Assembly (NCBI RefSeq): GCF_017310505.1
Contig: NZ_CP065957.1
Location: 1,426,001-1,490,000, forward strand
DNA: 64,000 bases
Direction of reading: 5' to 3'
Source of the DNA: Methylacidiphilum caldifontis
GTDB taxonomy: Bacteria; Verrucomicrobiota; Verrucomicrobiia; Methylacidiphilales; Methylacidiphilaceae
The translations under genes were made by a program, and so were the position numbers. Numbering within the stretch: the first letter of the stretch is position 1; each line of letters begins with the position of its first letter. The notes under the pieces were generated by a model that was given only the letters and a program-made list of their open reading frames with translations, did no database searches and was not told the DNA's origin. Positions 7,368 through 18,095 of the stretch are shown here, in pieces.

Positions 7368-8066
7368 TTAGCTATGATAAGATAAAGAGTTGTGATCAAC
7401 CAAAGCCTCAATTTTTTCTATTGATAACTCTTCCCATCCGTCAACAACGATATCCGCTCTTTCCAAGCTTTTTTTGGGTCTTGTGGTTGTCAAAGCGACT
7501 ACATGCATTCCGGCAGCGATTGCGGACTCTACCCCAACAGGGGCATCTTCAAACACGACACAATGGCTTGGCGGATAACGCAGTTTCTGGGCCGTTAAGA
7601 GATAGGGCATGGGACTGGGTTTGCTTTCCTTGACATCTTCAGCGCAGACGAACTGCCCAAAATAAGAGCTAAGCCCAAGTTGTTGTAACACAAATGAAAT
7701 GTTGGTTTTTGTTGTCGAAGAGCATATAGCCATGGGAATATTTTTCTCTTTTAAAGAGAAAAGAAAGTCTTTTATCCCTTTTACCAGATGAAGTCCTTCT
7801 TCAGTTACAATTTTTTTGTAGAGCTCTTCTTTTCTTTTTGCAAGTCGGTTAATCTCATCCAAGTTTTGAGCCCAGCCTAGATATTCAGAAATGATCTTTT
7901 CATTTTTCATTCCAAATGTTTTTTCCATAAAATCCTGGTCGATCTCTTTACCTAATTCGGCTGCAAGAAGGCTCCAACTTTTTTCATGCTGTTTTAAAGA
8001 GTCAACGATGACCCCATCCCAATCGAAAAGAGCAGCCCATGGAGGATAGACTGAATGTTTTTCCAT
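7368..8066 (-). CDS. HAD-superfamily phosphatase/phosphomutase, beta-PGM-like
   Basis: A 232-residue haloacid-dehalogenase protein with all four motifs: ALFDWDGVIVDS (nucleophile Asp and acid/base Asp), AICSSTTKTNI (motif II Ser), a Lys in KPSPMPYLL (motif III) and VVFEDAPVGVESAIAAG (motif IV). The helical cap between motifs I and II and the DGVIVDS form place it with beta-phosphoglucomutase-like and sugar-phosphatase members. The substrate cannot be told from sequence. The frame opens at 8108, but MEKHSVYPPW at 8066 starts next to the conserved core; the longer form would overlap the divergent gene at 8084. The start choice is moderately sure. Confidence 0.85.
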   Translation of the reverse strand: MEKHSVYPPWAALFDWDGVIVDSLKQHEKSWSLLAAELGKEIDQDFMEKTFGMKNEKIISEYLGWAQNLDEINRLAKRKEELYKKIVTEEGLHLVKGIKDFLFSLKEKNIPMAICSSTTKTNISFVLQQLGLSSYFGQFVCAEDVKESKPSPMPYLLTAQKLRYPPSHCVVFEDAPVGVESAIAAGMHVVALTTTRPKKSLERADIVVDGWEELSIEKIEALVDHNSLSYHS

Positions 8067-8083
8067 AAAAAACGATTGTAGGT

Positions 8084-9319
8084 TTGACGAACTCAAATGA
8101 GTTTGCAAATAAAAAACAATCTATTTTGAGCAAAACATTAGGTTCTAAAACAAGAATATTATTATTGTTAATCTGTTTTTGGACAATCTTTATTTTGCTT
8201 TCTCTTTTTTTTTGCCTGGATTTGTGGGCAATTCAACCAAAAAGCAAGTCAGGGAACCCAGACAATAAAAAGGCAAAAGACTATAAACTCAAAGGGCTCT
8301 ATTCTTTTTATTCTAATCACAACAGTGTTGCCATTAAGTATTTAAAGAAAAGTTTGTTATCAACAGCTGAAGATAAAGAACTGTGCGAACTCGTTGCCTT
8401 AGCCTATCTAAGGCAAAACGACAATCAAGAGGCAGCCTTTTGGTTTGAAAAGGCAAAACTCTGGTCTATGGCTTCTTTTTATAGGCAGATAAGCCATCCT
8501 TTTGAAGTTTTGCCCGGTTGTGAAAGCGCTCAATTGGCTTTCATGGACTCGTCCTATCCTTTTTATCCCATTGTCGAGGTGAAGATGAACAACCAGAGCT
8601 TTTTATTTTTGATCGATACGGGTTCTTCAACAACTCTTGTGGATATGCAGCTAGCACATAAGCTGGGAATAAATGGAAAAGAACATTCGCAGTTAGTTTT
8701 GAGTAATGGTAAGCAAACAAAGGCCCTGTTGGGTACGATTGAGAGTATGAGTTTAGGACAATGGGTAATCAAAAATGTTCCCGTTCTTATTGTTGAGGAA
8801 CTGCATCGAAAATCGAATGGCAAAGAGTGTAATTTTCAAGGTGTTCTAGGGATGGATTTTTTGTCTCGGTTCAATCTTCTTTTGGATTATCCGGCTCGTA
8901 AGGTTAAATTTCATAGAAAAAATAGACATGCAGCAGGTCTTGTTCCAGCAGGGTCTAGGCTCGTTGCAAAAATTCCTTTATTGCTCAGTCCTCAAGGACT
9001 TTGTCTGCTACAAGGAAAATGCAACTCCAAGGTCATTTTCTTTCTTTTTGATACCGGTTCAAGAGATTATCCCCTGGAATTCTATAAGGAGTCGAGCAAA
9101 GAGTTTAAGTTCTCAGAGGGATCTTCAGGTTATCTTTTGGATCATTTACATTTTGGTTCAATAACGATCCATAAAGCAAAGGGCATTTTTACTTCAGTTC
9201 CTTTCGGAATATCTTATCCAGCAGAAATCCCTTTCTGCGGGATAATCGGCAATAGTTTGTTTCACCGCTACAAAGTGCTGTTGGATTTTGATAGAATGGT
9301 CATGGAACTTTTTTTATAA
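8084..9319 (+). CDS. Membrane-anchored TPR protein with two retropepsin-like aspartic protease repeats
   Basis: This 411-residue protein has a transmembrane helix at about 24-49 (ILLLLICFWTIFILLSLFF), a short helical-repeat stretch at about 65-135 with a TPR-like pattern (AIKYLKKSLL, AYLRQNDNQEAAFWFEKAK), and then two similar beta domains. The first has FLIDTGSSTTLVD (DTG at 178-180) and later GVLGMDFLSRF. The second has FLFDTGSRDYPLE (DTG at 323-325) and later GIIGNSLFHRY. Both pairs are the catalytic aspartate loop and the ψ-loop-like GxxG signature of retropepsin-type proteases. Retropepsins normally dimerise, so two copies in one chain may form an internal dimer. The start is a TTG at 8084. 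The topology suggests a periplasmic protease domain. The substrate is unknown. Confidence 0.7.
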   Translation: MTNSNEFANKKQSILSKTLGSKTRILLLLICFWTIFILLSLFFCLDLWAIQPKSKSGNPDNKKAKDYKLKGLYSFYSNHNSVAIKYLKKSLLSTAEDKELCELVALAYLRQNDNQEAAFWFEKAKLWSMASFYRQISHPFEVLPGCESAQLAFMDSSYPFYPIVEVKMNNQSFLFLIDTGSSTTLVDMQLAHKLGINGKEHSQLVLSNGKQTKALLGTIESMSLGQWVIKNVPVLIVEELHRKSNGKECNFQGVLGMDFLSRFNLLLDYPARKVKFHRKNRHAAGLVPAGSRLVAKIPLLLSPQGLCLLQGKCNSKVIFFLFDTGSRDYPLEFYKESSKEFKFSEGSSGYLLDHLHFGSITIHKAKGIFTSVPFGISYPAEIPFCGIIGNSLFHRYKVLLDFDRMVMELFL

Positions 9320-9342
9320 AGTGAGAAGATTAAAGAAAAAAA

Positions 9343-9414
9343 TGGGCAGACAGGGATTCGAACCCTGAACCAAGTGCTTAAAAGGCACCTGCTCTACCGT
9401 TGAGCTATCTGCCC
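9343..9414 (-). tRNA. tRNA-Lys (anticodon TTT)
   Basis: A full cloverleaf reads on the reverse strand. The acceptor GGGCAGA pairs with TCTGCCC. The D-arm is GCTC...GAGC, the anticodon stem GGTGC/GCACT holds loop CTTTTAA (anticodon TTT), and the T-arm CAGGG/CCCTG holds TTCGAAT. The discriminator is A and CCA is not encoded. It sits convergent with the aspartic protease gene. Confidence 0.97.
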
Positions 9415-9541
9415 TCGATTCAAACAATTTATTTTTTTTCAAAAAATTGTCTAAAAAAATTCAGTGATTAGGCTCTTTTCTTATATGAAAATAATATAGT
9501 TTTTGTCTATATAAAAGATATAGTTCTGAAAACTCTCATTT

Positions 9542-10342
9542 ATGAAGAATACCACAACGATATCTCTGGCTGATTGTCAAAGTCAAAAAGACCATAGGAA
9601 AATTAAGATAAATAGGGTAGGGGTTAAAGGGCTTAAATATCCGATAGAGGTTCGAGATAAAAATTTCGAGAGCCAGCATACGGTCGCGACTGTGTCTCTT
9701 ATGGTTGATCTGCCGCATCATTTTAAAGGCACCCATATGAGTCGGTTTGTAGAAGTCCTTAATTCCCATGGCCGAATGGTTCATGTAAGCAATGTTTTTT
9801 CAATCGTTCATGAACTTCAAAAGAAATTGCATGCTGAAACGGCCCATATTATTCTTGAGTTTCCCTATTTCATAGAAAAAAAAGCACCGGTAACCGGTTC
9901 AAAAGGGCTAGTCGATTATTGGGTTAGGTTCGAAGCGGCTGCATATCTTAATGAGACCGATTTTGTAATGTGGGTTACTGTTCCTGTGACGACTTTATGC
10001 CCTTGTTCAAAGGCGATTAGTGAGCGTGGAGCCCACAACCAGCGGGGTTATGTTTCAGTCGCTTTAAGATTTAACCATACAATTTGGATCGAAGATGTCA
10101 TTGAGATGGTTGAATCCTCGGCAAGTAGTCCTATTTATTCTCTTCTCAAGAGACCCGATGAAAAGTATGTGACGGAGCAGGCTTTTGATAATCCGGTATT
10201 TGTAGAAGATCTTGTTCGTAATGTTGCTCTTAGGTTCAATGCCAACCAAGACATTTTCTGGTATAGAATTGAAGCTGAAAACATGGAAAGTATTCATAAC
10301 CATGCCGCTTATGCCTGTGTGGAAAAAGGAGAATTACCCTAG
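9542..10342 (+). CDS. folE2: GTP cyclohydrolase FolE2 (type IB)
   Basis: FolE2 converts GTP to dihydroneopterin triphosphate, the first step of folate (and queuosine-type) synthesis, and tolerates low zinc because it can use other metals. The 266-residue protein has the family's invariant TTLCPCSKAISERGAHNQRG (metal Cys in CPCSK) and the early INRVGVKGLKYPI and FESQHTVATVSLMVDLP segments. The C-terminal EAENMESIHNHAAYA is also typical. The 127 bases between tRNA-Lys and the gene are extremely AT-rich and probably contain the promoter, but I cannot single out a box. No classical folE is in the window. Confidence 0.92.
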   Translation: MKNTTTISLADCQSQKDHRKIKINRVGVKGLKYPIEVRDKNFESQHTVATVSLMVDLPHHFKGTHMSRFVEVLNSHGRMVHVSNVFSIVHELQKKLHAETAHIILEFPYFIEKKAPVTGSKGLVDYWVRFEAAAYLNETDFVMWVTVPVTTLCPCSKAISERGAHNQRGYVSVALRFNHTIWIEDVIEMVESSASSPIYSLLKRPDEKYVTEQAFDNPVFVEDLVRNVALRFNANQDIFWYRIEAENMESIHNHAAYACVEKGELP

Positions 10343-10440
10343 TGCAAAGGCTGCTTTCTGAAAGCCTTTATGAAAAAAGAAAAAAGTGTATTTTTGTTGC
10401 ATATTTTTTAGATTAAGTTTAGAATATATCATTTGAGATC

Positions 10441-10533
10441 CTTGGGGGAGCCCTAATGGCTGAGAGGTTTCCCTTTAAATTGGAGGGAAACGACCCTATG
10501 AACCTGATCCGGATAATGCCGGCGGAGGGAAGG
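10441..10533 (+). promoter_or_regulatory. TPP riboswitch (THI element)
   Basis: The conserved thi-box parts are present in order: GGGGGAGCCC and GGCTGAGAGG (the pyrimidine-sensing CUGAGA), a variable arm, then ACCCTATGAACCTGATCCGG and ATAATGCCGGCGGAGGGAAG (the pyrophosphate-sensing helix). It lies about 70 bases before the thiC start, the usual place for control of thiamine synthesis by thiamine pyrophosphate. No clear terminator hairpin follows, so control by hiding the ribosome-binding site at 10591-10595 is the likelier mode. This last point is an inference. Confidence 0.95.
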
Positions 10534-10558
10534 ATGAACGTTCTTTTTTTGATCTTAG

Positions 10559-12505
<1,947 letters not shown>

Positions 12506-12620
12506 TTTTATAAAAATCATAATTTTTTAATTTTTCTTCTTTTCTTTTAAAAATAATAATATTTTATAATTAAAACAAAAATATTTATAGAACTTGGCTT
12601 TGTTTTTTCCCTTTTTCGTT

Positions 12621-15389
12621 ATGGATAAAAAGTCTTTATCTACAGCTTTTCGTGGGGTTGGTTCTAAGAGAAGCTCAATTGGGTTGGAGAATCTTTCTTT
12701 GCTTGAAGATTATTATGAACGCTGGAAGAAAGATCCCACATCCGTATCTGAAGATTGGAATGCCTTTTTCGAAGGTTTTGAATTTGGCTATAGTGAATCA
12801 TTGAAAAATGGGCAAATGGAGTTTGCCAAGAAGTCCGTTGTCCCTGTTGATCTTAAGAAGCAGCGTGCGGTTTATGAGCTCATCAATGCTTATCGAACTC
12901 TTGGTCATTATATAGCCAATCTGGATCCTTTGGGATTTAACCGTTATGAGTTTGATGAGTTGAAATTGGAGAGATTTGGTTTGGATCAAAAAGACCTTGA
13001 TAAAGAATTTGACTCTGGGGATCTGGCAGGAGGGGGACAAAAAAAATTAAGAGAAATATTGACCATTCTCAAAGAATCCTATTGTTCGACTCTGGCTGTC
13101 GAGTTTATGCACATGGACTCCTTCATCCAGAGACAATGGATAGCTAAGCGGATTGAAGGGGGGGCATTTAAAAAGAGATTTTCAAAAGAGCATAAAAAAC
13201 AGATTCTCTATGATTTACTGAAGGCTGAACTCTTTGAAGCCTTTTTACATACCCGATATGTAGGCCAGAAAAGATTTTCCTTGGAAGGGAGCTGTACTTT
13301 CATTCCCATGATGGATGCTGTCATTGAAAGCTGCCCAAATTATGGAATAGAACGCATTGTTATTGGCATGGCTCACAGAGGAAGGCTTAATTTTGTCACC
13401 AATATCCTTCAGCAGGATTACAAAGTTATCTTTGACGAGTTTTCCGAAAATTATGTTCCAGAAGGGGTATTAGGAGATGGAGATGTTCGTTACCATTTAG
13501 GCTTTGAGGCAGCTTTGAAAACTCGTTCCGGTTCAATTGTAACCGTAGGGCTAGCTCCAAATCCGAGTCATTTGGAGGCAGTGAATCCTGTTGTTGAAGG
13601 CAAAGCCAGAGCGTGGGAAAGAAGGCTACTCGATACTGAGAAAAGAAAAAAAGTTTTACCTGTTCTCGTCCATGGTGATGCTTCCTTTATGGGGCAGGGT
13701 GTGGTACAGGAAACATTGAATTTGTCCCGACTCGAAGGATACAAAACGGGAGGGACTCTCCATATTATTATCAATAACCAGATAGGTTTTACAACTGTTC
13801 CTCAGGATGGGAGATCGACTCATCATTGTACCGCAGTTGCCCTCATGTTGGCTGTTCCCATCTTCCATGTTAATGGAGATGATCCTTTGGCAGCCGTATT
13901 TGCTGTTTTGATGGCATTAGAATACAGACAAGTTTTTGGCCAAGATGTGGTCGTGGACCTTATTGGTTACAGAAGATATGGCCATAATGAGGGCGATGAA
14001 CCGAGTTTTACCCAGCCCCTACTATACAAGGCGATTGCTCAGCATCCCAACATCAGCGATGTATTCCTGGATCAATTAATAAAGACAGGGGAGATGACAA
14101 GGGAAGAGGCAAATGCCTATCGCAAAATTTTTGTTGCTGAATTAAACCAAAAAATGGAGGAATCCAAAGCGTGGATTAAAACTGAACAGCCTCCTACACT
14201 CAGGCAAAGAATGTCTTGCCCACGGATATTTGACCCGGTCAAAACAGCCGTTTCTTTGGAAGAATTGCTCTATGTTGGCCGGTCCTTAGTGAAGGAGCCT
14301 CCTGAGTTCAATCTTAACCCTAAGGTCAGAAGAATACTTGCTGAAAGAAAAGAGATGATTGAGGGCAAACGGCCCATTCTTTTACCTTTTGCAGAAACGT
14401 TGGCTTTCGGCACACTTCTTTACGAAGGCATTCCGGTTAGACTATCAGGTCAAGATAGTAGACGGGGAACATTTAGTCAAAGGCATGCTGTACTCTACGA
14501 TACAAAAGTGGCTAAAAAATATATTCCTCTTGAACATATTCATCCCAATCAGGCTATTTTCTGCATCTATAACAGTCCACTTTCAGAGTATGCGGTTTTG
14601 GGTTTTGACTATGGCTATTCTTTAGATTACCCTGAAGCTTTGATTATCTGGGAGGCTCAATATGGGGATTTTGCCAATGGGGCACAGGTGATAATCGATC
14701 TTTATCTTGTCAGTGCGGAATCGAAATGGGGCGTTACATCGAACATTGTTTTGCTTTTGCCTCATGGATACGAGGGACAAGGGCCTGAACATTCGAGTGC
14801 TCGGGTTGAAAGATTCCTTCAGGCATGTGCAGAGGACAACATGGTTGTTGCCCATTGCACTACTCCAGCTAATTATTTTCATGTTTTAAGAAGGCAAGTG
14901 TTACGTGGTTTTTCTAAACCCCTTGTTCTATTTACTCACAAAAGCTTGTTGCGTCATCCTCAATGTTCATCCGAAATTACAGACTTTGTTCAAGGTTCCT
15001 TCGAGGAAGTGTTGCCTGACCCCCAAGTTAACCAGCCTGCTCCAAAGGCTATTCTATGTTGCGGAAAAGTTTATTACGACTTAGTGGAGTTTAGAAAAAG
15101 CATAGGCAAACCGGATATTCCCATCATTCGAATTGAGCAACTGTATCCTTTGCACGAGAAAAAATTAAAAGAAATCGTGTTACGTTACCAACCTCGATCG
15201 CTTGTCTGGTGTCAAGAAGAGCCTAAAAACATGGGTGCATGGAGTTATATTTTACCTAGGCTGCAGGAAATATTTTCTCTTCCTATATCGTATGCAGGTA
15301 GGGAAGCTTCTGCGAGCACCGCTACAGGGACTATGGCATACCACCGGATTGAACAACAAAAGTTGCTTTCAGATGCCTTTGAAGAATGA
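12621..15389 (+). CDS. sucA: 2-oxoglutarate dehydrogenase E1 (thiamine-dependent)
   Basis: E1 decarboxylates 2-oxoglutarate with thiamine pyrophosphate and transfers the succinyl group to E2. The 922-residue protein has the N-terminal ENLSLLEDYYERWKKDPTSV segment, the substrate-site motif GMAHRGRLNFVTNIL, a TPP-binding GDASFMGQGVVQETLNLS and NNQIGFTT, the RRYGHNEGDEPSFTQP segment, and the C-terminal transketolase-like half with LSGQDSRRGTFSQRHAVLYD and LPHGYEGQGPEHSSARVERF. The in-frame TTG at 12594 would add nine hydrophobic residues; the ATG at 12621 (MDKKSLSTAF) looks right. It heads the sucA-sucB-lpd operon and so links the TCA cycle. Confidence 0.96.
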   Translation: MDKKSLSTAFRGVGSKRSSIGLENLSLLEDYYERWKKDPTSVSEDWNAFFEGFEFGYSESLKNGQMEFAKKSVVPVDLKKQRAVYELINAYRTLGHYIANLDPLGFNRYEFDELKLERFGLDQKDLDKEFDSGDLAGGGQKKLREILTILKESYCSTLAVEFMHMDSFIQRQWIAKRIEGGAFKKRFSKEHKKQILYDLLKAELFEAFLHTRYVGQKRFSLEGSCTFIPMMDAVIESCPNYGIERIVIGMAHRGRLNFVTNILQQDYKVIFDEFSENYVPEGVLGDGDVRYHLGFEAALKTRSGSIVTVGLAPNPSHLEAVNPVVEGKARAWERRLLDTEKRKKVLPVLVHGDASFMGQGVVQETLNLSRLEGYKTGGTLHIIINNQIGFTTVPQDGRSTHHCTAVALMLAVPIFHVNGDDPLAAVFAVLMALEYRQVFGQDVVVDLIGYRRYGHNEGDEPSFTQPLLYKAIAQHPNISDVFLDQLIKTGEMTREEANAYRKIFVAELNQKMEESKAWIKTEQPPTLRQRMSCPRIFDPVKTAVSLEELLYVGRSLVKEPPEFNLNPKVRRILAERKEMIEGKRPILLPFAETLAFGTLLYEGIPVRLSGQDSRRGTFSQRHAVLYDTKVAKKYIPLEHIHPNQAIFCIYNSPLSEYAVLGFDYGYSLDYPEALIIWEAQYGDFANGAQVIIDLYLVSAESKWGVTSNIVLLLPHGYEGQGPEHSSARVERFLQACAEDNMVVAHCTTPANYFHVLRRQVLRGFSKPLVLFTHKSLLRHPQCSSEITDFVQGSFEEVLPDPQVNQPAPKAILCCGKVYYDLVEFRKSIGKPDIPIIRIEQLYPLHEKKLKEIVLRYQPRSLVWCQEEPKNMGAWSYILPRLQEIFSLPISYAGREASASTATGTMAYHRIEQQKLLSDAFEE

Positions 15390-15430
15390 TTTTTATAACC
15401 TATCCAATATTAATTTAATCGAGGAGTATT

Positions 15431-16666
15431 ATGGCCATAGATATAAAAATGCCCTCTGTGGGAGAATCGATTGAATCAGGAATAGTGGGTAAATGGATCA
15501 AAAAAGAGGGTCAGAAGGTACAACCGGGTGAAGCTTTATGTGAAATTGAAACCGAAAAAATCACAACCGAGGTTTATGCTGAGCAAGAGGGAATATTGCA
15601 CATCTTGGTCGAAGAAGGCAAAGAGGTTAAAGTGGGTCAAGTCATAGCTCAGCTTGAGGAAGTAGTTCAAAAAGTTGCTGAAGAAATACAAACGCAGCTT
15701 CCCACCGAAAGAGAAGAAAAGAAAGCCGATCTGATTTCTGAGCCTACTCTTGAAGAACCCAAGGAAACTTTGGAGCTGGAGAGAAAAGAAGAAGTTATTG
15801 AGAAAACTCCATTCAAGGAACCTTTAAAACAGCCGGCCAGGATGACCAGAGAAGAATCCTTGCGTCATTTGACTCTAGAAGAAGAAATCAAGGAAGAAAT
15901 AAAAGAAAAAAAAGAGATCACTGCTAAACCTCAAGCTCAAAAAGAAGTTCAACCTCAGGCATGGGAACTCAGAGGAGTAAGAAAACCGATGAGTCCCCTC
16001 CGGATGAAGATTGCACAGCGATTGCTAGAAGCCCACGTGGGGACTGCTCATTTGACCACTTTTAATGAAGTGGATATGAGCACAATCATTGAACTCAGAA
16101 AAAATTATGGGAAACGATTCGAAGAAAAATATGGGGTTAAGCTCGGCTTCATGTCCTTTGTTGTTCGAGCAGTAGTTGAAGCTTTGAAAAAAATACCTGA
16201 AGTCGGTGCACGGATCGAGGGCCAGGAACTTGTTTATCCCTTAACTTTGGATTTGGGAATAGCCGTTTCTACTGAGCGTGGGCTTATCGTTCCTGTTCTT
16301 CGTGGGGCAGAAAACCTTAGTTTTGATGAAATTGAAAGGGGAATCCTCGATTTAGCTCAAAAAGCCAGGAATGGCAAAATTTCTCTGGAAGATATTGAAG
16401 GGGGAGTTTTTACGATAACCAATGGAGGAATATTCGGCTCTTTGCTTTCCACTCCTATTATTAATCCTCCTCAAAGCGGGATACTTGGAATGCATGCGAT
16501 TAAAGAAAGACCAGTAGCCGTGGGTGGAAAAGTTGAAATTAGACCCATGATGTATCTGGCTCTGACTTATGATCATCGCGTCATTGATGGGAAAGAAGCG
16601 ATAAGTTTCCTTGTACTTATCAAAGAATTTTTAGAACAACCCGCTTCTATTCTTCTTGGATTGTAA
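15431..16666 (+). CDS. sucB: 2-oxoglutarate dehydrogenase E2 (succinyltransferase), apparently without a subunit-binding domain
   Basis: E2 carries the lipoyl group and transfers succinyl to CoA. The 411-residue protein has an N-terminal lipoyl domain (about 1-80, lipoylated Lys in ETEKITTEV) and a C-terminal catalytic domain from about residue 178 ([19 protein letters not shown]) ending with [14 protein letters not shown], which holds the active-site His and Asp. Between them, about 98 residues are rich in E and K (for example [14 protein letters not shown]) and I find none of the usual peripheral-subunit-binding pattern (SPAVRKLA...GTG..GRITKEDV). A good Shine-Dalgarno (GAGGAG) precedes the ATG. 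It sits 41 bases behind sucA. Confidence 0.93.
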   Translation: MAIDIKMPSVGESIESGIVGKWIKKEGQKVQPGEALCEIETEKITTEVYAEQEGILHILVEEGKEVKVGQVIAQLEEVVQKVAEEIQTQLPTEREEKKADLISEPTLEEPKETLELERKEEVIEKTPFKEPLKQPARMTREESLRHLTLEEEIKEEIKEKKEITAKPQAQKEVQPQAWELRGVRKPMSPLRMKIAQRLLEAHVGTAHLTTFNEVDMSTIIELRKNYGKRFEEKYGVKLGFMSFVVRAVVEALKKIPEVGARIEGQELVYPLTLDLGIAVSTERGLIVPVLRGAENLSFDEIERGILDLAQKARNGKISLEDIEGGVFTITNGGIFGSLLSTPIINPPQSGILGMHAIKERPVAVGGKVEIRPMMYLALTYDHRVIDGKEAISFLVLIKEFLEQPASILLGL

Positions 16667-16694
16667 TCAATTTTAACCCTTTTTTATCATCATA

Positions 16695-18095
16695 ATGGAT
16701 ATATTTGATGTCGTTGTTATTGGATCAGGTCCTGGCGGATATGTTGCTGCCATTCGTGCTGCACAGCTAGGACTTAAAGTGGGCATTGTTGAAAAGGAAA
16801 AGAGCCTTGGAGGAACCTGTCTTAATGTCGGTTGTATTCCAAGCAAGGCACTTCTTTCTTTATCCGAATATTACCATTTTGCCCGGCATAAGTTTGCTGA
16901 TAATGGGCTAATCATAGAAAAGCTGAGTTTTGATATCGAAAAAATTATGGCTAAAAAAGACCGCATTGTAAGCAGGCTTGTGCGCGGTGTCGATTTTCTG
17001 ATGAATAAAAATGGGATCGAGAAGTTTCATGGTAAAGCTTCTCTTGCTGATCCACAAACTGTGATTGTGGAAGAAGAAAAGGGTGGAGAAATCAAAATAA
17101 AAGCCAAGAACCTTATTCTTGCCACTGGGAGCAGGTCAGCCACCCTTCCTTTTTTGTCTTCTTTTGATTCTCAAATCGTGGATAGCACGATAGCTTTGAG
17201 TTTTAAATCCGTTCCTGAAAGCTTGGCTATAATTGGCGCTGGAGCTGTCGGTTTAGAACTAGGCTCGGTGTGGAACAGGTTTGGATCCAAGGTTTATGTC
17301 ATAGAACTTCTTCCCCGGATATGTCCGTTTATGGATTGGGAAGTTTCCAAGACTTTGGAAGCTTTTCTTAAGAAACAAGGCATTGAGTTTTTCCTTGAAA
17401 CGAAGCTTTTGAGTGCAAAGAAAGAGAAAAATGAAGTAGTTCTTGAATTGATTTCGAAACTCAAAACTTTTTCCTTAAGTGTTGAAAAAGTTCTCGTTGC
17501 CGTGGGAAGGATCCCCTACAGCGAGGGGCTGAATTTGGAAAAAATAGGTATCAATAAAACCAAAAAAGGTTTTATCGAAGTTAATGCCTATTGGCAAACC
17601 AACCTTGAGCATATCTATGCAATTGGAGATCTCATAGAGGGCCCGATGCTTGCTCATAGAGCCCAGCAGGAAGGAATAGCCGTAGCCGAGATTATTGCTG
17701 GCCTAGAGCCAACTCCAATTGACTATTCAGCAATTCCTTCTATTATCTATACTTTTCCTGAGGCTGGAGGCATCGGTTTTACAGAAGAAGAACTGCAGGC
17801 TGTAGGCAGAAAGTATAGGGTAGGCCAATCGCGGTTTGTCTCCAATGGAAGGGCTTTGGCAGGAGATATTGCCGAAGGCTTTGTAAAGATTTTAGTCGAT
17901 GATCTAACCGATAGAATTGTGGGGATACATGCGGTTGGACCTTCGGTTTCAGAACTTATATCCATGGCGACAATTCTTGTTGCAAAAAAAATAATGGCCA
18001 AGGATTTTATGCAGCTGCCTTTAGCCCATCCAACGCTTTCTGAAGTATTTCGAGAGGCAACTTTATCCGCTTACAAACAGGCGATTCACTCATAA
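16695..18095 (+). CDS. lpdA: Dihydrolipoyl dehydrogenase (E3)
   Basis: E3 reoxidises dihydrolipoyl E2 and makes NADH. The 466-residue flavoprotein has the FAD-binding VVIGSGPGGYVAAIRAAQ, the redox disulfide GGTCLNVGCIPSKALL, the NAD-binding LAIIGAGAVGLELGS, the AIGDLIEGPMLAHRA FAD motif and a C-terminal HAHPTLSE-like segment reading LAHPTLSEVFREAT. It is the third gene of the operon, 28 bases after sucB, so it probably serves the 2-oxoglutarate complex. No pyruvate dehydrogenase genes are in the window to show sharing. Its 3' end overlaps that of the convergent alr by 10 bases. Confidence 0.96.
   Translation: MDIFDVVVIGSGPGGYVAAIRAAQLGLKVGIVEKEKSLGGTCLNVGCIPSKALLSLSEYYHFARHKFADNGLIIEKLSFDIEKIMAKKDRIVSRLVRGVDFLMNKNGIEKFHGKASLADPQTVIVEEEKGGEIKIKAKNLILATGSRSATLPFLSSFDSQIVDSTIALSFKSVPESLAIIGAGAVGLELGSVWNRFGSKVYVIELLPRICPFMDWEVSKTLEAFLKKQGIEFFLETKLLSAKKEKNEVVLELISKLKTFSLSVEKVLVAVGRIPYSEGLNLEKIGINKTKKGFIEVNAYWQTNLEHIYAIGDLIEGPMLAHRAQQEGIAVAEIIAGLEPTPIDYSAIPSIIYTFPEAGGIGFTEEELQAVGRKYRVGQSRFVSNGRALAGDIAEGFVKILVDDLTDRIVGIHAVGPSVSELISMATILVAKKIMAKDFMQLPLAHPTLSEVFREATLSAYKQAIHS

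Noticed and set aside
8563-8823. 86-codon reverse frame inside the aspartic protease gene
   Set aside because: A shadow of the forward gene; the forward frame has clear DTG motifs.
10346-10369. 7-bp stem AAAGGCT/AGCCTTT after folE2
   Set aside because: Followed by ATGAAAAAAG rather than a T-run; too weak to call a terminator.
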